NCBI GenBank assembly: GCA_010909725.1
Contig: JAACMV010000020.1
Location: 186,001-250,000, forward strand
Origin: Picochlorum sp. 'celeri'
Lineage: Eukaryota > Chlorophyta > Trebouxiophyceae
Direction: 5' to 3'
Length of the DNA stretch: 64,000 bases
Shown: in pieces, positions 48,334 through 58,132 of the stretch
Position numbering within the stretch: position 1 is the stretch's first letter
How the letters are laid out: each line of letters opens with the position of its first letter
Made by a program: the position numbers and the translations under genes
Notes under the pieces: generated by a model
Database searches by the model: none
Seen by the model: the letters and a program-made list of their open reading frames with translations, nothing else
What the model was told of the DNA's origin: nothing

Positions 48334-49536
48334 ATGCAAAGTGCTCGACCCTTGACGAGGTGTTCTTTGGAGCCACGTGTGGTCGAGAGATTAGAATACT
48401 ATGATATTTATACAGTGAAAGATTTGTTTGGGAGAACACTGTGGGATCTGAAGGAGATTCTTGACATCTCGTTGGACGATGTTCAAATTCTATTGGGGGC
48501 AGTTGGGGCATTGATTGCGCCCAAACCCGTGACCGTATGTTTTATTGGTATTCAATGTGTTTAGTTTTCACCTAATAAGTTGGTATGTGCGCAGGCAAGG
48601 GCGTTATTGGAGGGTCCAGGTGGGCACCTCAGGACGCTTATAGACCCTCTTGATCAAGTCTTGGGCGGGGGGATTGAGGCTGGTAGGGTGACAGAAATAG
48701 TTGGGCCTGCTGGTTTGGGTAAGACTCAGTTTTGTCTGGGCATGTGTGTCATGGGCTGCTTGGATAGACTGGACACACAGGGTAAAGTGCTGTATATTGA
48801 TACAGAGAAGAAATTTAGTGGGGAGAGGCTGTCAGAGATTGGTATGTCTCGTTTTCCAGAGAGTTTTGCAGAAAAAGGAGCTATAGGGGAAATGCTGAAG
48901 CGTGTTATTGTTCAGGTGCCGACATCCTCGCACAATTTACTCGATATTTTACAGGTATGCAGAGGGTATCTTTTTTTAATAAAATACTACTCTTGGGAAA
49001 GGAAAAATGCATGTCTGTTTCCAGTTTCATTGATCTAATGCCTTCATGGTATGAATATTCATATACAGGGTCTTCAAAGTGCCATTATTAGTCTGAATAT
49101 AGTGCTTATAGTGATTGATAGCATAGCATCCTTGGCACGGGCAGAGTTTGGAGGAAGCACCCTCTGGGACCGGCAAAAACTGTTGGGTCAACAGGCGTCT
49201 GCCTTGAAATCCCTGGCGGAATCTTTCCGTATTCCGGTCCTCGTTACAAATCAGATCACTACTCAATTCAAAGATGGAAAGAGTACGTTGGTGGCAGCCC
49301 TGGGTCCCATGTGGGCTCATGCTGTCAACACCAGGTTGGAGTTGACTGCAACGCAAAGCGACAAAGGCCCGGGGCGATCCTTGCTCGTGACGAAATCGTC
49401 ATCTGCACCTGTTGTAGAAATACCGTATCGAGTGACAAGAAAGGGTTTAGAGGTGGACGTGAGCATATCCTCGCCTGCCCAGCTAGAGGACTATAGCAGC
49501 TGTGTCGGAGAGCGGGGTCTCATCGGCACCTTGTAG
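48334..49536 (+). CDS. RAD51B: RAD51 paralogue, RAD51B type, 3 exons
   Basis: Exons 48334-48534, 48595-48954 and 49069-49536 give 342 residues. An N-terminal helix-hairpin-like domain precedes the RecA core: Walker A GPAGLGKTQFC, VLYIDTEKKFSGERLSEI, Walker B VLIVIDSIASLARAEF, then VTNQITTQF and AALGPMWAHAVNTRL. IDTE..FS.ERL.EI..SRFP and the ASALKSLAESF..PV stretch fit RAD51B best, rather than RAD51 or DMC1. It acts with other paralogues in homologous recombination. All introns are in phase 0. Confidence 0.88.
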
Positions 49537-49843
49537 CTTTGAGAATGCTTGTAGGATACATCCCATGATCTCTCAGTGTGTTTTCCTACAGTCTTGATTG
49601 CTACTGCTGCTGCTGGTTGTGGTGGTAGCCGTTGGCCTCGTGGCAAAACGAATCGATCCATCCCAGAATGGTGACAGGTGGAAAATCCTGGAATTTGACT
49701 CTGGATGATGCAGTGAGGACTTGCATGGAAAAATCATATAAACGCGTGCAACCTGAACAGATGCACACACATCAATTCTAGAAATACATTGCATCTTTCG
49801 TATTACATTCACGTGTATACAACTGCTCATCAACATTATCATT
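49537..49843. other. Intergenic region
   Basis: 307 bases. A minus-strand frame (49573-49896) covers it and part of the next gene's signal peptide in antisense; it is low complexity and rejected. Nothing else is seen. Confidence 0.4.
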
Positions 49844-50619
49844 ATGGCAAAGCATATGATTCTTCTTCTTGCTGTGGTCTCCTTGCTCGTGGCCACCAGT
49901 CCAAATCAAGTTTATGGACTCAAACAAGGTATGCCGTGTTGGGACACGCTTTTTTCTTAGCACATGATACTTACATATAACTACGTTACTGCTTTCATTC
50001 AGGTTCCAGAAAGCTGATGCAGAATTCTGCAAGGTCTGATGCATTCAGTTGGAGCACACCGTCATCCTCATGGTGGCCATTCAGACAGCCCCCGAGTGCA
50101 GCTGCACAAGCTGCATCCGAAGCTTCTGTCGACCAAGGTGAGGCAATGACTGGTGCTCAGACAACAACCAACACGCCAGAATACTTTTTGGACTGCATTT
50201 GCAAGTTTGCATCAAAGCCAACAACAGCAGAAGCTTTGAGCAAGGCATTTGCTGCTGGCAAGGACTCTGCTGAAGCCAAGGCTGCCACCAAGGCTGTCGT
50301 CCTCGCATCCGACGCTTGCTGCTTGAATCTTGGTATCGCACTGGCAAATGCCAAATCCCACGCCGAAAGTATTGGACAAGGGAATGCCTTTGTCACCTCT
50401 GCCTCAAAGGCAGAATCAGAGGCAACCAACCTGTGTGGAAAGAATGCCATTGCGCAGAGTCTTGCAGAGTCCCGCGCATCAAATGATCAGAGTGTGGCAG
50501 AGGCAACAGCACAGGCTCAAGCAACCGGACCTTCCGCCAAAACATCAACACAGACAAAGACATCAGTTGGACCTGGTACAAGCTCCTCCTCCTCGTTTTC
50601 CTTTGCCACATCTGGCTAA
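49844..50619 (+). CDS. Secreted Ala/Ser-rich protein, 2 exons
   Basis: Exons 49844-49928 and 50003-50619, in phase, 233 residues. A clear signal peptide (HMILLLAVVSLLVATSPNQ) is followed by a short Trp/Phe patch, then long Ala/Ser/Lys/Glu helix-like stretches with six Cys (CIC, ACC, LC). The chain ends in a Thr/Gln tract and an oligo-Ser tail. The composition recalls structural cell-wall or extracellular coat proteins. No family is recognised and there is no GPI signal. Confidence 0.7.
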
Positions 50620-50631
50620 GCAGTAAGATTC

Positions 50632-50647
50632 TATATATATATATATA
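50632..50647. repeat. (TA)8 microsatellite
   Basis: Simple repeat 13 bases after the stop of the secreted protein gene. Confidence 0.85.
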
Positions 50648-50822
50648 CCTGAGTATATGTTCAGGTCGCGACAGATCCATCTCGTATGCATGTATGGTGT
50701 AGTACTATCCTTTTTTCCATGCACATGTACATTCACACACACAGTACCAACATGGGAATACATAAATAATATCACGTGTGCTTCAAGAATATATATATTA
50801 TTATTAGTATTGATGTATACAC

Positions 50823-51585
50823 CTATGGAACTTCAAAACGCCACACATCAACCTCAATATCCTTGGACGCCATCGTATGAAACGAATACGACGCTGGCAA
50901 ATCATACCTCAACTGCGCAACAGGCTCTGCTGACAATGCCCCCAACACATTCACCGCATACTTGGCAATATACTTTCTCGTCGATGTCTTATGCAAGGAA
51001 TACACACTATGTCTCGATATACGAAACGCAGCTCGAAGAAACTCCATATCAGCCCCTTTCGAACGAGTTCCAAACGGAGGGTTTGTAATCACAGTATCCG
51101 CAGACACCACACTGGCAGACACAGCCTCCACCCGCGCACACACCAAATCCACAGGCATCCCTTCATACTCATCCAAATTCTCCTGAGCAATACACAGCGC
51201 ATCTTCATCCGCATCAATACCCAGAACATGCCCAGCCCCTAGAAGCGCAGCACCAATACTCAACATTCCAGTCCCACACCCCAAGTCCACCACCAGCTTG
51301 CTCTCCACATCATCAAACGACCTCGCCGCCTATACCAATGCACAGATTCAATATATAATATATACCTTTTTGAAGACATACACGCATCCAGACACATACA
51401 GTATAGAGCAACCTCGACGCCAGGTGGGCACCCGTGGGATACTGCTCCAACTCCACCTTTGGATTCCGAAACACAGCCACATCCTATCCATACATTATTG
51501 ATACATTATTATTAATATTAATGTTAATTATGAAGGATGAATTCAATCGCACCTGAAGCATGGATTCCAATTGTTTTAATTTCAT
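50823..51585 (-). CDS. METTL5: METTL5-type 18S rRNA m6A methyltransferase, 3 exons
   Basis: Exons 51553-51585, 51400-51483 and 50823-51329 give 207 residues, the family's length. The N-terminus MKLKQLESMLQDV.., then LEQYPTGAHLASRLLY, is typical. The Rossmann fold has VVDLGCGTGMLSIGAALLGA and IDADEDAL; the catalytic NPPF is in TVITNPPFGTRSKGADMEF, followed by VYSLHKTSTRKY and LRYDLPASYSFH. The human enzyme, with TRMT112, methylates A1832 of 18S rRNA. The short phase-0 first exon codes 11 residues. Confidence 0.93.
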
Positions 51586-51806
51586 GGTCCATGCAATTAT
51601 TAATTGCAACTGTAGTCGTAGGAATCACTACTATCAATACCAATGCATGGAATTTACTGGATAGATGCAAAAATGTTTTTTTTTTGGGATATATTACACA
51701 GGCGAAAAATATGACGAATATCATCCAAGACAATCAGGCCCCCAGGAGGAAATCCCTAAATAAAATGTTTAGAGATTTACGTAGGGATGAAAAAAAAACC
51801 TCCTGA
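51537..51806 (+). CDS. Small single-pass membrane protein, possibly complex I NDUFA1 (MWFE)-like
   Basis: 89-residue ATG frame with one N-terminal hydrophobic helix (IPIVLISWSMQLLIATVVVGI) and a basic C-terminus (MFRDLRRDEKKTS). Size, a single helix starting at residue 10 and a charged RRD end recall plant MWFE subunits, but the similarity is weak. A 27-base GT..AG stretch inside (51675-51701) could be a tiny intron. It overlaps METTL5 exon 1 and intron 1 in antisense. It may equally be a chance frame. Confidence 0.35.
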   Translation: MNSIAPEAWIPIVLISWSMQLLIATVVVGITTINTNAWNLLDRCKNVFFLGYITQAKNMTNIIQDNQAPRRKSLNKMFRDLRRDEKKTS

Positions 51807-52043
51807 CCCAAATGCTGTCCATTGGACATACTTCTCTATAGTGCTGTTCAACGATAAGGTTGCTGGGTGTTAGAAAACAGATTTTATTGGCCATTCATAT
51901 GACGACTGCTCCAGGTTGTGAATATTTTACTCTTGGTACCACTAAACCGAACAGGAGCAGGGAGGCCATCATACTTCAGGCAAAATCTGATGTTGGACTT
52001 CTACTGACTATAAAATACTGTTGAACTGAACGTACTGTCTGTT

Positions 52044-55000
52044 TTAGCGGCTGTTGCTGAGAATGTTATTTCTGGTGAGAGTCCATACCAATGGTTTCTG
52101 AATCTTCCATCGATGTGTGGTAGATTGCCATTTTAGAAAGGGCAAATCTTGCTTGTTGTTGGACCGTGGTGGGAGCTGAGATTTTCTGTGTTGCAGCGTT
52201 TCCCAGAAGTATTGCTCTGCTGTTTGACTGGCTTTTCTGACGATCTCCTGTGGGTGTTGTCGCTGTTCTCTGGTACTGTGATGTAGCATCCTATAAGCCG
52301 TTTTGCGTCCCACATCCAACGCATTGATTGTGAGAATACTGATCACTGTCCATATATGTGGGTCAATATCTTTGGGAGTTGTATTGCTCCATATGTTATG
52401 AACAAGAAGCTGGAAGTGGCTGTTGATGTCTTCATACAAAATGCCCGGTTTGAGAAGGCTATAAACATGCTTGGCAATTGGACAATCTCTGGCACAATGT
52501 TCCATTGAGGCCTGTGCATGACCACAGGCACAAGCTTTGAGCCTCTCTTCTGGGATATGGCTTACTAGAAGCCCACCTGAGTTTATATGCCAGATAATCT
52601 CTTTCCAAGGGTTGGGTACTTTCGCTCGCCACCATTTTCTGAGGTTGCCGAGCATGGTACCCAACATTGGTTTAATCTCACTGAGTTTGTGTATCCAATT
52701 GCGCTGTGTGTCAATATTCTGTCTCCATGTTTCTGGGTCTGCTGAGTTTAAGATCAGAAGGTTTGTGCCTGCTTTTACTGTATATTTCTGGATTGGCATT
52801 TTGTCGCCCTTGTAATTATACCAGCAGAAGTTCCAGTGTTGTATGGCCGTTGGGTTGCTGAATACCGTATTAATAAGAGAGTTAAAGGAAACTGCATTAG
52901 CTTCTTCATATTCCATCATTGCTGGATGGACCCCTGGAAGATCACATGGTTGAGTGAGGAGTTGAAGCGCCATAACTTTGTGTTCTCTGGTTGTCTGTTT
53001 GTAGTACGCCGTTGCATTCCAGATGAGGGTGGACCATATGGTGGTGGTGCCCAGGGTTAGAAGTCTAATAAGCCATTTATATTGTCGCGCTTTAATATGT
53101 TTCTGAAAGGGGAGCATGCCCAGTCCTCCGAGGTCAGCCCTAGTTTGTATTCCTTCAGTTTTCCAACAACGAGCATCAGGTGGGAGAAGTTGTTTGGCCA
53201 GCTTGGTTATACCTTCAATAATGGAGGGTGGAGTATGGATGAACTCTGCAGCATAAAGTAGTTTGGAGGTGACAAATTTGTTGAATAGGTCCATTTTTGC
53301 AAAGATGGAGAGTCCTGTCATACGCTTGATTTTATCCGTGAGCTTCTGTAGTTGTCTCATTTTAGTTTGCCACTGGTATGTTGGTGGATCAATGCCACTA
53401 TGGAGAGTTATCCCAAGTATCTTCGCCTGGTCTGTGACTGTAAATTCATCGATCTGTTGCAGGGTTTGCAGTCGGTTTGTCATGCCTATTGGCAGGAGTT
53501 TGGTTTTCGCCTTGTTCAAATGTTGGCCTGTTGCCTCTGCAAATCGTGTCATAACTGTCCGGAATAATGGGACCTGATCTTCTTCAATGATGAGTTTGCT
53601 ATCATCTGCGAACTGGAATAAGCATATCTTCATATCTGTAGCATCTAAGTCAGGGGTAGTCTGTAGTGGGCACTGCACTGTTATTCCTAATTTAGATTTC
53701 TGAATCAAGCGAGCAAGGATATATCCGATTAGTAAGTAGAGAGTTGGGGAAGCAGGGCATCCCTGTCGAAGTCCTGCAAGAAAAGATCTGTAATCTGAGA
53801 AGCAGTGGTTTGCATAGACTCGGCTCTTTGTGTCTGTCAGCATTACTTCAATCCATCCAATCATATATTCAGGCATCTGTAGCTTGCGGCATATCTGAAA
53901 TAAAAAGTGCCTGTCGATGGTGTCATAGGCTTTACGAAAGTCACAGAGGGCAATTAAGGCTTCTCTGTTTTCCTGGTGGAGGAGGTAGGGGATTGTTTGA
54001 ACTGCCCAGATGTTTTCTGCTGCTTGTCTGCCTGGAAGGAATGCTGTCTGTGTTGGGGGAATCAAATGCTGGAGACTCAATGTCATTCGTTCTTTAAGAA
54101 TGAACCCAAATATTCTGTAGTCCACGTTTAGCAAGGTGATAGGTCTATAGTTTGCTGGGTCAGTAATATTTCCTCCCTTTTCGATTGCTCTAATGGTACC
54201 ATTATGGAAGTTGGCTGGTAGTTCTCTTCTTTGTATGATCGCTGAGAATAGTGTAGCCAGGATTGGGCACATCCATTTACTGAACTTTCTGTAGTGAACA
54301 ATTTGAAGACCATCATCTCCTGGGCTAGAGTTACGCATTTTCCTGAGTGCTTTGGAGACTTCTTGGGGGGTAATCTCTGATGAGGGATTACTGAATCTTG
54401 GAAATATAGTTTCATCGTCTGCAGTGATGAGATGTAACATGTCAAATTGAGCTGCTGCAGTTGTGTCTGGCATCTGGGATACATCTGCTATTGTATTGAC
54501 TAAGCAGTTTGCTATCGTCTTGGGGCTATTATACGTGTAGTTTGACTTTGGGTCCTTCAGTGCTCCAATGAAGTTTTTGCTTTTTGGCTTCTGCAATAAC
54601 TGATAAGATAAGATATCCATTGAATCATTCGGGATGCAGCTGTGGGAATCTAAGCGGTTTGCCTGTTGACCTTGAGATAACCTTCGTTTGCAGTCTTTAA
54701 TATGTCTGTCGATTCCTTGATGTGTAGCGTGCTCCAGGTCCCTTTTTAGTATATCCAATGCTTTATGAGATGCTTGGTTCCAGATTTTGCCCAATTCCTT
54801 CTTGATATGCGGATAGTGTTTCAGTATTCTGCTGTAGCGGTCAGATTCGTCCATGTGGGTATCCAACCATATTCCGTCTTGAAATCTTGTGAGAAACCTA
54901 TGGAATTGGTTTCGTGCTTCTTCCATTGTGTCGTGATGGCATTTGGCAGCAGTTTTGATCCTTCTCATATAGACTTTTTTGTGCTCATTGGTGGAGGTTG

Positions 55001-55814
55001 CAGGAGTTGGTGTTTTGCTCACCACACTCATTATAACAGGCTTATGATCAGATGTCAGTCCATAGCTATGTATTTCTATCGTCTTGATAGGCTGTATGAT
55101 ATAACGGTCTATATCTGGAGATATGTAGTATCTGTCCAGTCTACTGTGTATGGTGCCGGCTGGAGTACCATGATGTTGTGTGTATCTGCCTCTCTGGCGG
55201 AGTGTCTCTTGTTGACATTCCTGAATGGTGTTACCCATCATTTGTTGCCAATATTTGATTAGATACTGTTCCTGTTTGTTGTTGGTTCTCCTCTTCGATG
55301 TAGTATCGAGGCATTGGTCCTCAATAAAGTTCCAGTCTCCTGCATATATAATGCCTGTGTTAGCATGTATGTTAGCCTTTATTTGAGTGATCAAGGTAGT
55401 GCTGATGGACCAATGATCTGGCGTAGAGGTTGTTGGCATATACACATTTCCTATTCGCAATTTATGGCCTGCCCATTCAATGTTGAAGGTTATCATTCGT
55501 CCTGTTCCTTGCTTTTTGATAGTATGCGGATGTATGTGAATTGGTGCTCTACCGGTACGGTTTGTACGAATCCAAATCGCTATTCCTCTGGCTTTAGAGT
55601 GGTGATGGTCATTATGCCATACAGTGGTCCATTCAGCTTCAACAGTATTCTCTAGTATTGCTGTAAAGTTCTGTTCGTCTGTGTTTCCTTTGAGATGTGT
55701 TTCCTGGATTAGGGCAATATCAATCTTGTGATCCTGTAATACTTTCATTAGAGCGCTGTACTTGGTGGGCGTTAATCCCCGTATATTGAAGGTCATTAGG
55801 TTCAAGCTATTCAT
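52044..55814 (-). CDS. LINE ORF2: endonuclease / reverse transcriptase
   Basis: 1256 residues. APE endonuclease at residues 1-265: MTFNIRGL (Asn), LIQETHLKG (Glu), YAGDWNFIED, SRLDRYYIS and the catalytic SDHKPV. Reverse transcriptase about 480-800: ANYRPITLLNVDYRIFG, TAFLPGRQ, ALCDFRKAYDTIDR, GLRQGCPASPTLY and the active site FQFADDSKLI. A thumb and connector region follow, and a Cys/His cluster at CACGHAQASMEHCARDC before the C-terminus. No RNase H motif is seen. All catalytic blocks are intact. The initiator ATG lies 2 bases after the ORF1 stop, suggesting translation by termination-reinitiation. Confidence 0.93.
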   Translation of the reverse strand: MNSLNLMTFNIRGLTPTKYSALMKVLQDHKIDIALIQETHLKGNTDEQNFTAILENTVEAEWTTVWHNDHHHSKARGIAIWIRTNRTGRAPIHIHPHTIKKQGTGRMITFNIEWAGHKLRIGNVYMPTTSTPDHWSISTTLITQIKANIHANTGIIYAGDWNFIEDQCLDTTSKRRTNNKQEQYLIKYWQQMMGNTIQECQQETLRQRGRYTQHHGTPAGTIHSRLDRYYISPDIDRYIIQPIKTIEIHSYGLTSDHKPVIMSVVSKTPTPATSTNEHKKVYMRRIKTAAKCHHDTMEEARNQFHRFLTRFQDGIWLDTHMDESDRYSRILKHYPHIKKELGKIWNQASHKALDILKRDLEHATHQGIDRHIKDCKRRLSQGQQANRLDSHSCIPNDSMDILSYQLLQKPKSKNFIGALKDPKSNYTYNSPKTIANCLVNTIADVSQMPDTTAAAQFDMLHLITADDETIFPRFSNPSSEITPQEVSKALRKMRNSSPGDDGLQIVHYRKFSKWMCPILATLFSAIIQRRELPANFHNGTIRAIEKGGNITDPANYRPITLLNVDYRIFGFILKERMTLSLQHLIPPTQTAFLPGRQAAENIWAVQTIPYLLHQENREALIALCDFRKAYDTIDRHFLFQICRKLQMPEYMIGWIEVMLTDTKSRVYANHCFSDYRSFLAGLRQGCPASPTLYLLIGYILARLIQKSKLGITVQCPLQTTPDLDATDMKICLFQFADDSKLIIEEDQVPLFRTVMTRFAEATGQHLNKAKTKLLPIGMTNRLQTLQQIDEFTVTDQAKILGITLHSGIDPPTYQWQTKMRQLQKLTDKIKRMTGLSIFAKMDLFNKFVTSKLLYAAEFIHTPPSIIEGITKLAKQLLPPDARCWKTEGIQTRADLGGLGMLPFQKHIKARQYKWLIRLLTLGTTTIWSTLIWNATAYYKQTTREHKVMALQLLTQPCDLPGVHPAMMEYEEANAVSFNSLINTVFSNPTAIQHWNFCWYNYKGDKMPIQKYTVKAGTNLLILNSADPETWRQNIDTQRNWIHKLSEIKPMLGTMLGNLRKWWRAKVPNPWKEIIWHINSGGLLVSHIPEERLKACACGHAQASMEHCARDCPIAKHVYSLLKPGILYEDINSHFQLLVHNIWSNTTPKDIDPHIWTVISILTINALDVGRKTAYRMLHHSTREQRQHPQEIVRKASQTAEQYFWETLQHRKSQLPPRSNNKQDLPFLKWQSTTHRWKIQKPLVWTLTRNNILSNSR

Positions 55815-55816
55815 GA

Positions 55817-57145
55817 TTATTGGTCCATTTGTGTTGTGTCCTGGGGGTCATCCAGGCGCTCTTCTAACCTCCGCCGAGGGGAGCCTCGGGACTTAGCATC
55901 TGTCGTGAAGGGAGGCTGTTGGCTGTTGTTCTGTGTTTCCTCTTGGAGTTCCTGTGTTGGGGGCACTGCAGTCTGTTGTATTGGACCCTCCTCATCAAGT
56001 AGCATAGGCCCCTCTCCCTCATCCGTAGGTTGGGGTTCCTTAGGTATTGTATCCTGTTGTCGTTTCTTCGTTGTGGCGGACTTCTGTTTCTTGTTTGTCT
56101 GGTTAATTGGTTCCTGCTCCGTTGCTGTTTGAGTTGTGTTGGATGGTTCTGTTGTGGTGATCATCTCCTGGTTATCCTTGTTCTGGTTATCTGTCTTCTT
56201 CTGAGTAGTTGGTTGTTGGTTCTGTGTTCCTGTGTTCTGTTCTTCCTGCTGCTCTTGTGTTGTCTTGGCAGCTTGTTCCAGATCGGTCAAATCATCATTT
56301 TGAATCTCATTTGTTTCCAACATGGTTGCATACTGTACCTCTCTAACAGGGTAGTGGGTTAGGGATGGTACTGTATCAAGTGGGACGTGTGTGCGTCTTG
56401 GTCTGAGAGGTTTCCACAACAAAGGCGTTAGGTTTGAATTTCCTGGGATCGGCAAGGTTGCAGACTTCCCTGGCTGCGAGTCCACATATTCCACAATCAG
56501 TTGGGTTGCATTTAGGAATTCTGGCGATTCCCCCTCGTTACTGGTATATCCTCGTGGTGAAATGGTTAAGAGCTCCGCTTCTTTAGAAATGATTCCCTTC
56601 TTGGCCAATTCCTCCATGATGCGGGGAACATATTTGTTGTATAGTTCCGGGTACAGCGTTGGGATCCCATAAAGGATTGCTTGGTGGTTCCTTCTGTGTG
56701 ATGTATACTGCACTGTTGTAGGAAACTGGCTGTTCTCATGTTCGAAAGTCATCCAACTGGCATCCTGAACAATGGTTTTGAGATGCGGGAGAAGGTCCCG
56801 TGTTGTCCACATATTCCAGAAAATCCTCAGTGTCTTGGTTTTAGAGGCATAGTGGTGTCCCAGCCCTCCCTCTTCATACATACTGTTGTATGGGTTATCC
56901 ACGTTATCAGCAAATAAGAGTTGACTGTCATAACTGTTCCATCTTTGTGCAAGGTGCGCTGTGAGGGATCGGTAGACCTGAAACTTCAAGTTTTGAATAT
57001 ACGATGGTTCCGGTTCACCGTCATCGCACTGCATGGTAGTAGTGAAAGTGACTCTGGTTGGTTGAGCCTTCTTTTCTACTTCCTGTAGATCCGACAGATA
57101 ATTTGCCAGGGCGGTCACGCTCCCGGAGGCTATCTCGGTAGCCAT
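55817..57145 (-). CDS. LINE ORF1 protein
   Basis: 442 residues from the first ATG (MATEIASG). The N-terminal 230 residues look folded, with Trp/Tyr/Phe-rich segments (FWNMWTTRDLLPHL, HRRNHQAILYGIP). The C-terminal half is Gln/Thr/Glu/Asn-rich and disordered, ending in a basic then acidic tail. There is no CCHC zinc knuckle, RRM or coiled coil that I can recognise, unlike many L1 ORF1 proteins. An RNA-binding chaperone role is inferred from position only. Confidence 0.75.
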   Translation of the reverse strand: MATEIASGSVTALANYLSDLQEVEKKAQPTRVTFTTTMQCDDGEPEPSYIQNLKFQVYRSLTAHLAQRWNSYDSQLLFADNVDNPYNSMYEEGGLGHHYASKTKTLRIFWNMWTTRDLLPHLKTIVQDASWMTFEHENSQFPTTVQYTSHRRNHQAILYGIPTLYPELYNKYVPRIMEELAKKGIISKEAELLTISPRGYTSNEGESPEFLNATQLIVEYVDSQPGKSATLPIPGNSNLTPLLWKPLRPRRTHVPLDTVPSLTHYPVREVQYATMLETNEIQNDDLTDLEQAAKTTQEQQEEQNTGTQNQQPTTQKKTDNQNKDNQEMITTTEPSNTTQTATEQEPINQTNKKQKSATTKKRQQDTIPKEPQPTDEGEGPMLLDEEGPIQQTAVPPTQELQEETQNNSQQPPFTTDAKSRGSPRRRLEERLDDPQDTTQMDQ

Positions 57146-57157
57146 GGTTGTTTTCAA

Positions 57158-57455
57158 AATCGCCTCTAAGACGATGTGTTCGTTATGTTCAGAAACACTA
57201 CGATCTCAATGTAGTTTGAGCTTATCTAGTTATTATATATATATTTATGTAAAAGAAAATGTAAAAGAAAACTGGGATGAGAAAAAATCTCATCATCAAC
57301 CACATACCATATACATGGAGATCTCCATTATTAAGATCTGGCCTGCCCTCGCCGAGGGCGCCTTGCTCTATGATGATGATGGTTTTCATCATCCACGGAC
57401 CAGCACATCTTAATAATGAAATAAAAGTAATAAGAGTAATACTTATAATAATAAA
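57158..57455. other. LINE 5' flank and ISCA1 promoter region
   Basis: About 300 bases. It includes a short A/T repeat (57234-57246) and a GATGATGATGG..TTCATCATC hairpin near 57373-57396. The LINE 5' end must lie here but is not marked by a visible duplication. Confidence 0.4.
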
Positions 57456-58106
57456 ATGGCTGCTCTCCTGAGGAGATACGGAGTGATACGAGATTGCATT
57501 CGATGTGGTCCTCCAAGTGACCAACCACACATATCGACCCTACTACAAACCTTACAGGCGACGCATTGGCATGGACAGGGGAGTTGGTATAGTACAAATG
57601 TAGTTGAAGAAAAACGAGGTACTGAAGATGGGGAAAAGAACCCCACCATGGAGACTGTTGCGAATCATCACATGAAACAGGACAAAAAGGATAGCTTTGG
57701 GAGCTCTCGGCGACGAAAGAAAGCATCCATTGTTGAATTGACAGACGCTGCTCTGGAGAGAATGCGCATGTTGTTAGAGAAGCATAGGAAGGAAGCGAAG
57801 AGTGATGATGATGTGTATATACGGTTGGGGGTGAAGCGCCGGGGGTGTAATGGTCTGGCATATACGCTCAACTACGATTCGACCAAGAAGAAGTTTGATG
57901 AAGAGGTAGATTATAGTCAGCCGTATGGGGTGAGGATGTTGGTGGATGCAGGGGCTATTATGCATGTGTTGGGGACACGGATGGACTATGTGGAGGATGA
58001 TTTGAGGGCAGAGTTTGTGTTTGTGAATCCAAATGCAGCTGGGACGTGTGGGTGTGGGGAATCATTTACGACGCAGTCGGATGAATTTAAACGAACGAAA
58101 GAATGA
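57456..58106 (+). CDS. ISCA1: ISCA1-type A-type iron-sulfur carrier, mitochondrial
   Basis: 216 residues. A long basic leader with Arg/His and a Lys-rich linker (about 85 residues) precedes the HesB domain: IVELTDAALERMRMLLEKH, VKRRGCNGLAYTLNYD and GTCGCGESF. The three conserved Cys (one after RRG, two in CGC) bind Fe-S or iron. The GC.GL.Y and CGCG.SF pattern fits ISCA1, which works with ISCA2 and IBA57 to make 4Fe-4S clusters. The leader suggests mitochondrial import. It converges on the COQ7-like gene with a 26-base gap. Confidence 0.9.
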   Translation: MAALLRRYGVIRDCIRCGPPSDQPHISTLLQTLQATHWHGQGSWYSTNVVEEKRGTEDGEKNPTMETVANHHMKQDKKDSFGSSRRRKKASIVELTDAALERMRMLLEKHRKEAKSDDDVYIRLGVKRRGCNGLAYTLNYDSTKKKFDEEVDYSQPYGVRMLVDAGAIMHVLGTRMDYVEDDLRAEFVFVNPNAAGTCGCGESFTTQSDEFKRTKE

Positions 58107-58132
58107 TGATAATAATAATAATAATGCTACTA

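Larger units (their letters stand above)
52044..57145 (-). mobile_element. Apparently intact LINE (non-LTR) retrotransposon with APE-type endonuclease
   Basis: Two long uninterrupted frames on the minus strand, ORF1 (443 codons) then ORF2 (1256 residues), separated by TAA-TC-ATG. ORF2 has AP endonuclease, reverse transcriptase and a C-terminal Cys/His motif, as in L1-like LINEs. There is no frameshift or stop, so the copy is young or active. The ends are not resolved. An A10 run on the element strand lies at 51676-51685, about 360 bases past ORF2, and could be the tail. No clear target-site duplication was found by eye. Confidence 0.92.

Noticed and set aside
49573..49896. Minus-strand frame of 107 codons
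   Set aside because: Low-complexity Ser/Thr end, antisense to the secreted protein's signal peptide, no family.
54765..55262. 165-codon plus-strand frame inside the LINE
   Set aside because: Antisense to LINE ORF2, whose catalytic motifs fix the coding strand.
51676..57250. Target-site duplication of the LINE
   Set aside because: Comparing flanks by eye gave no identical run longer than about 6 bases, so the ends are left open.
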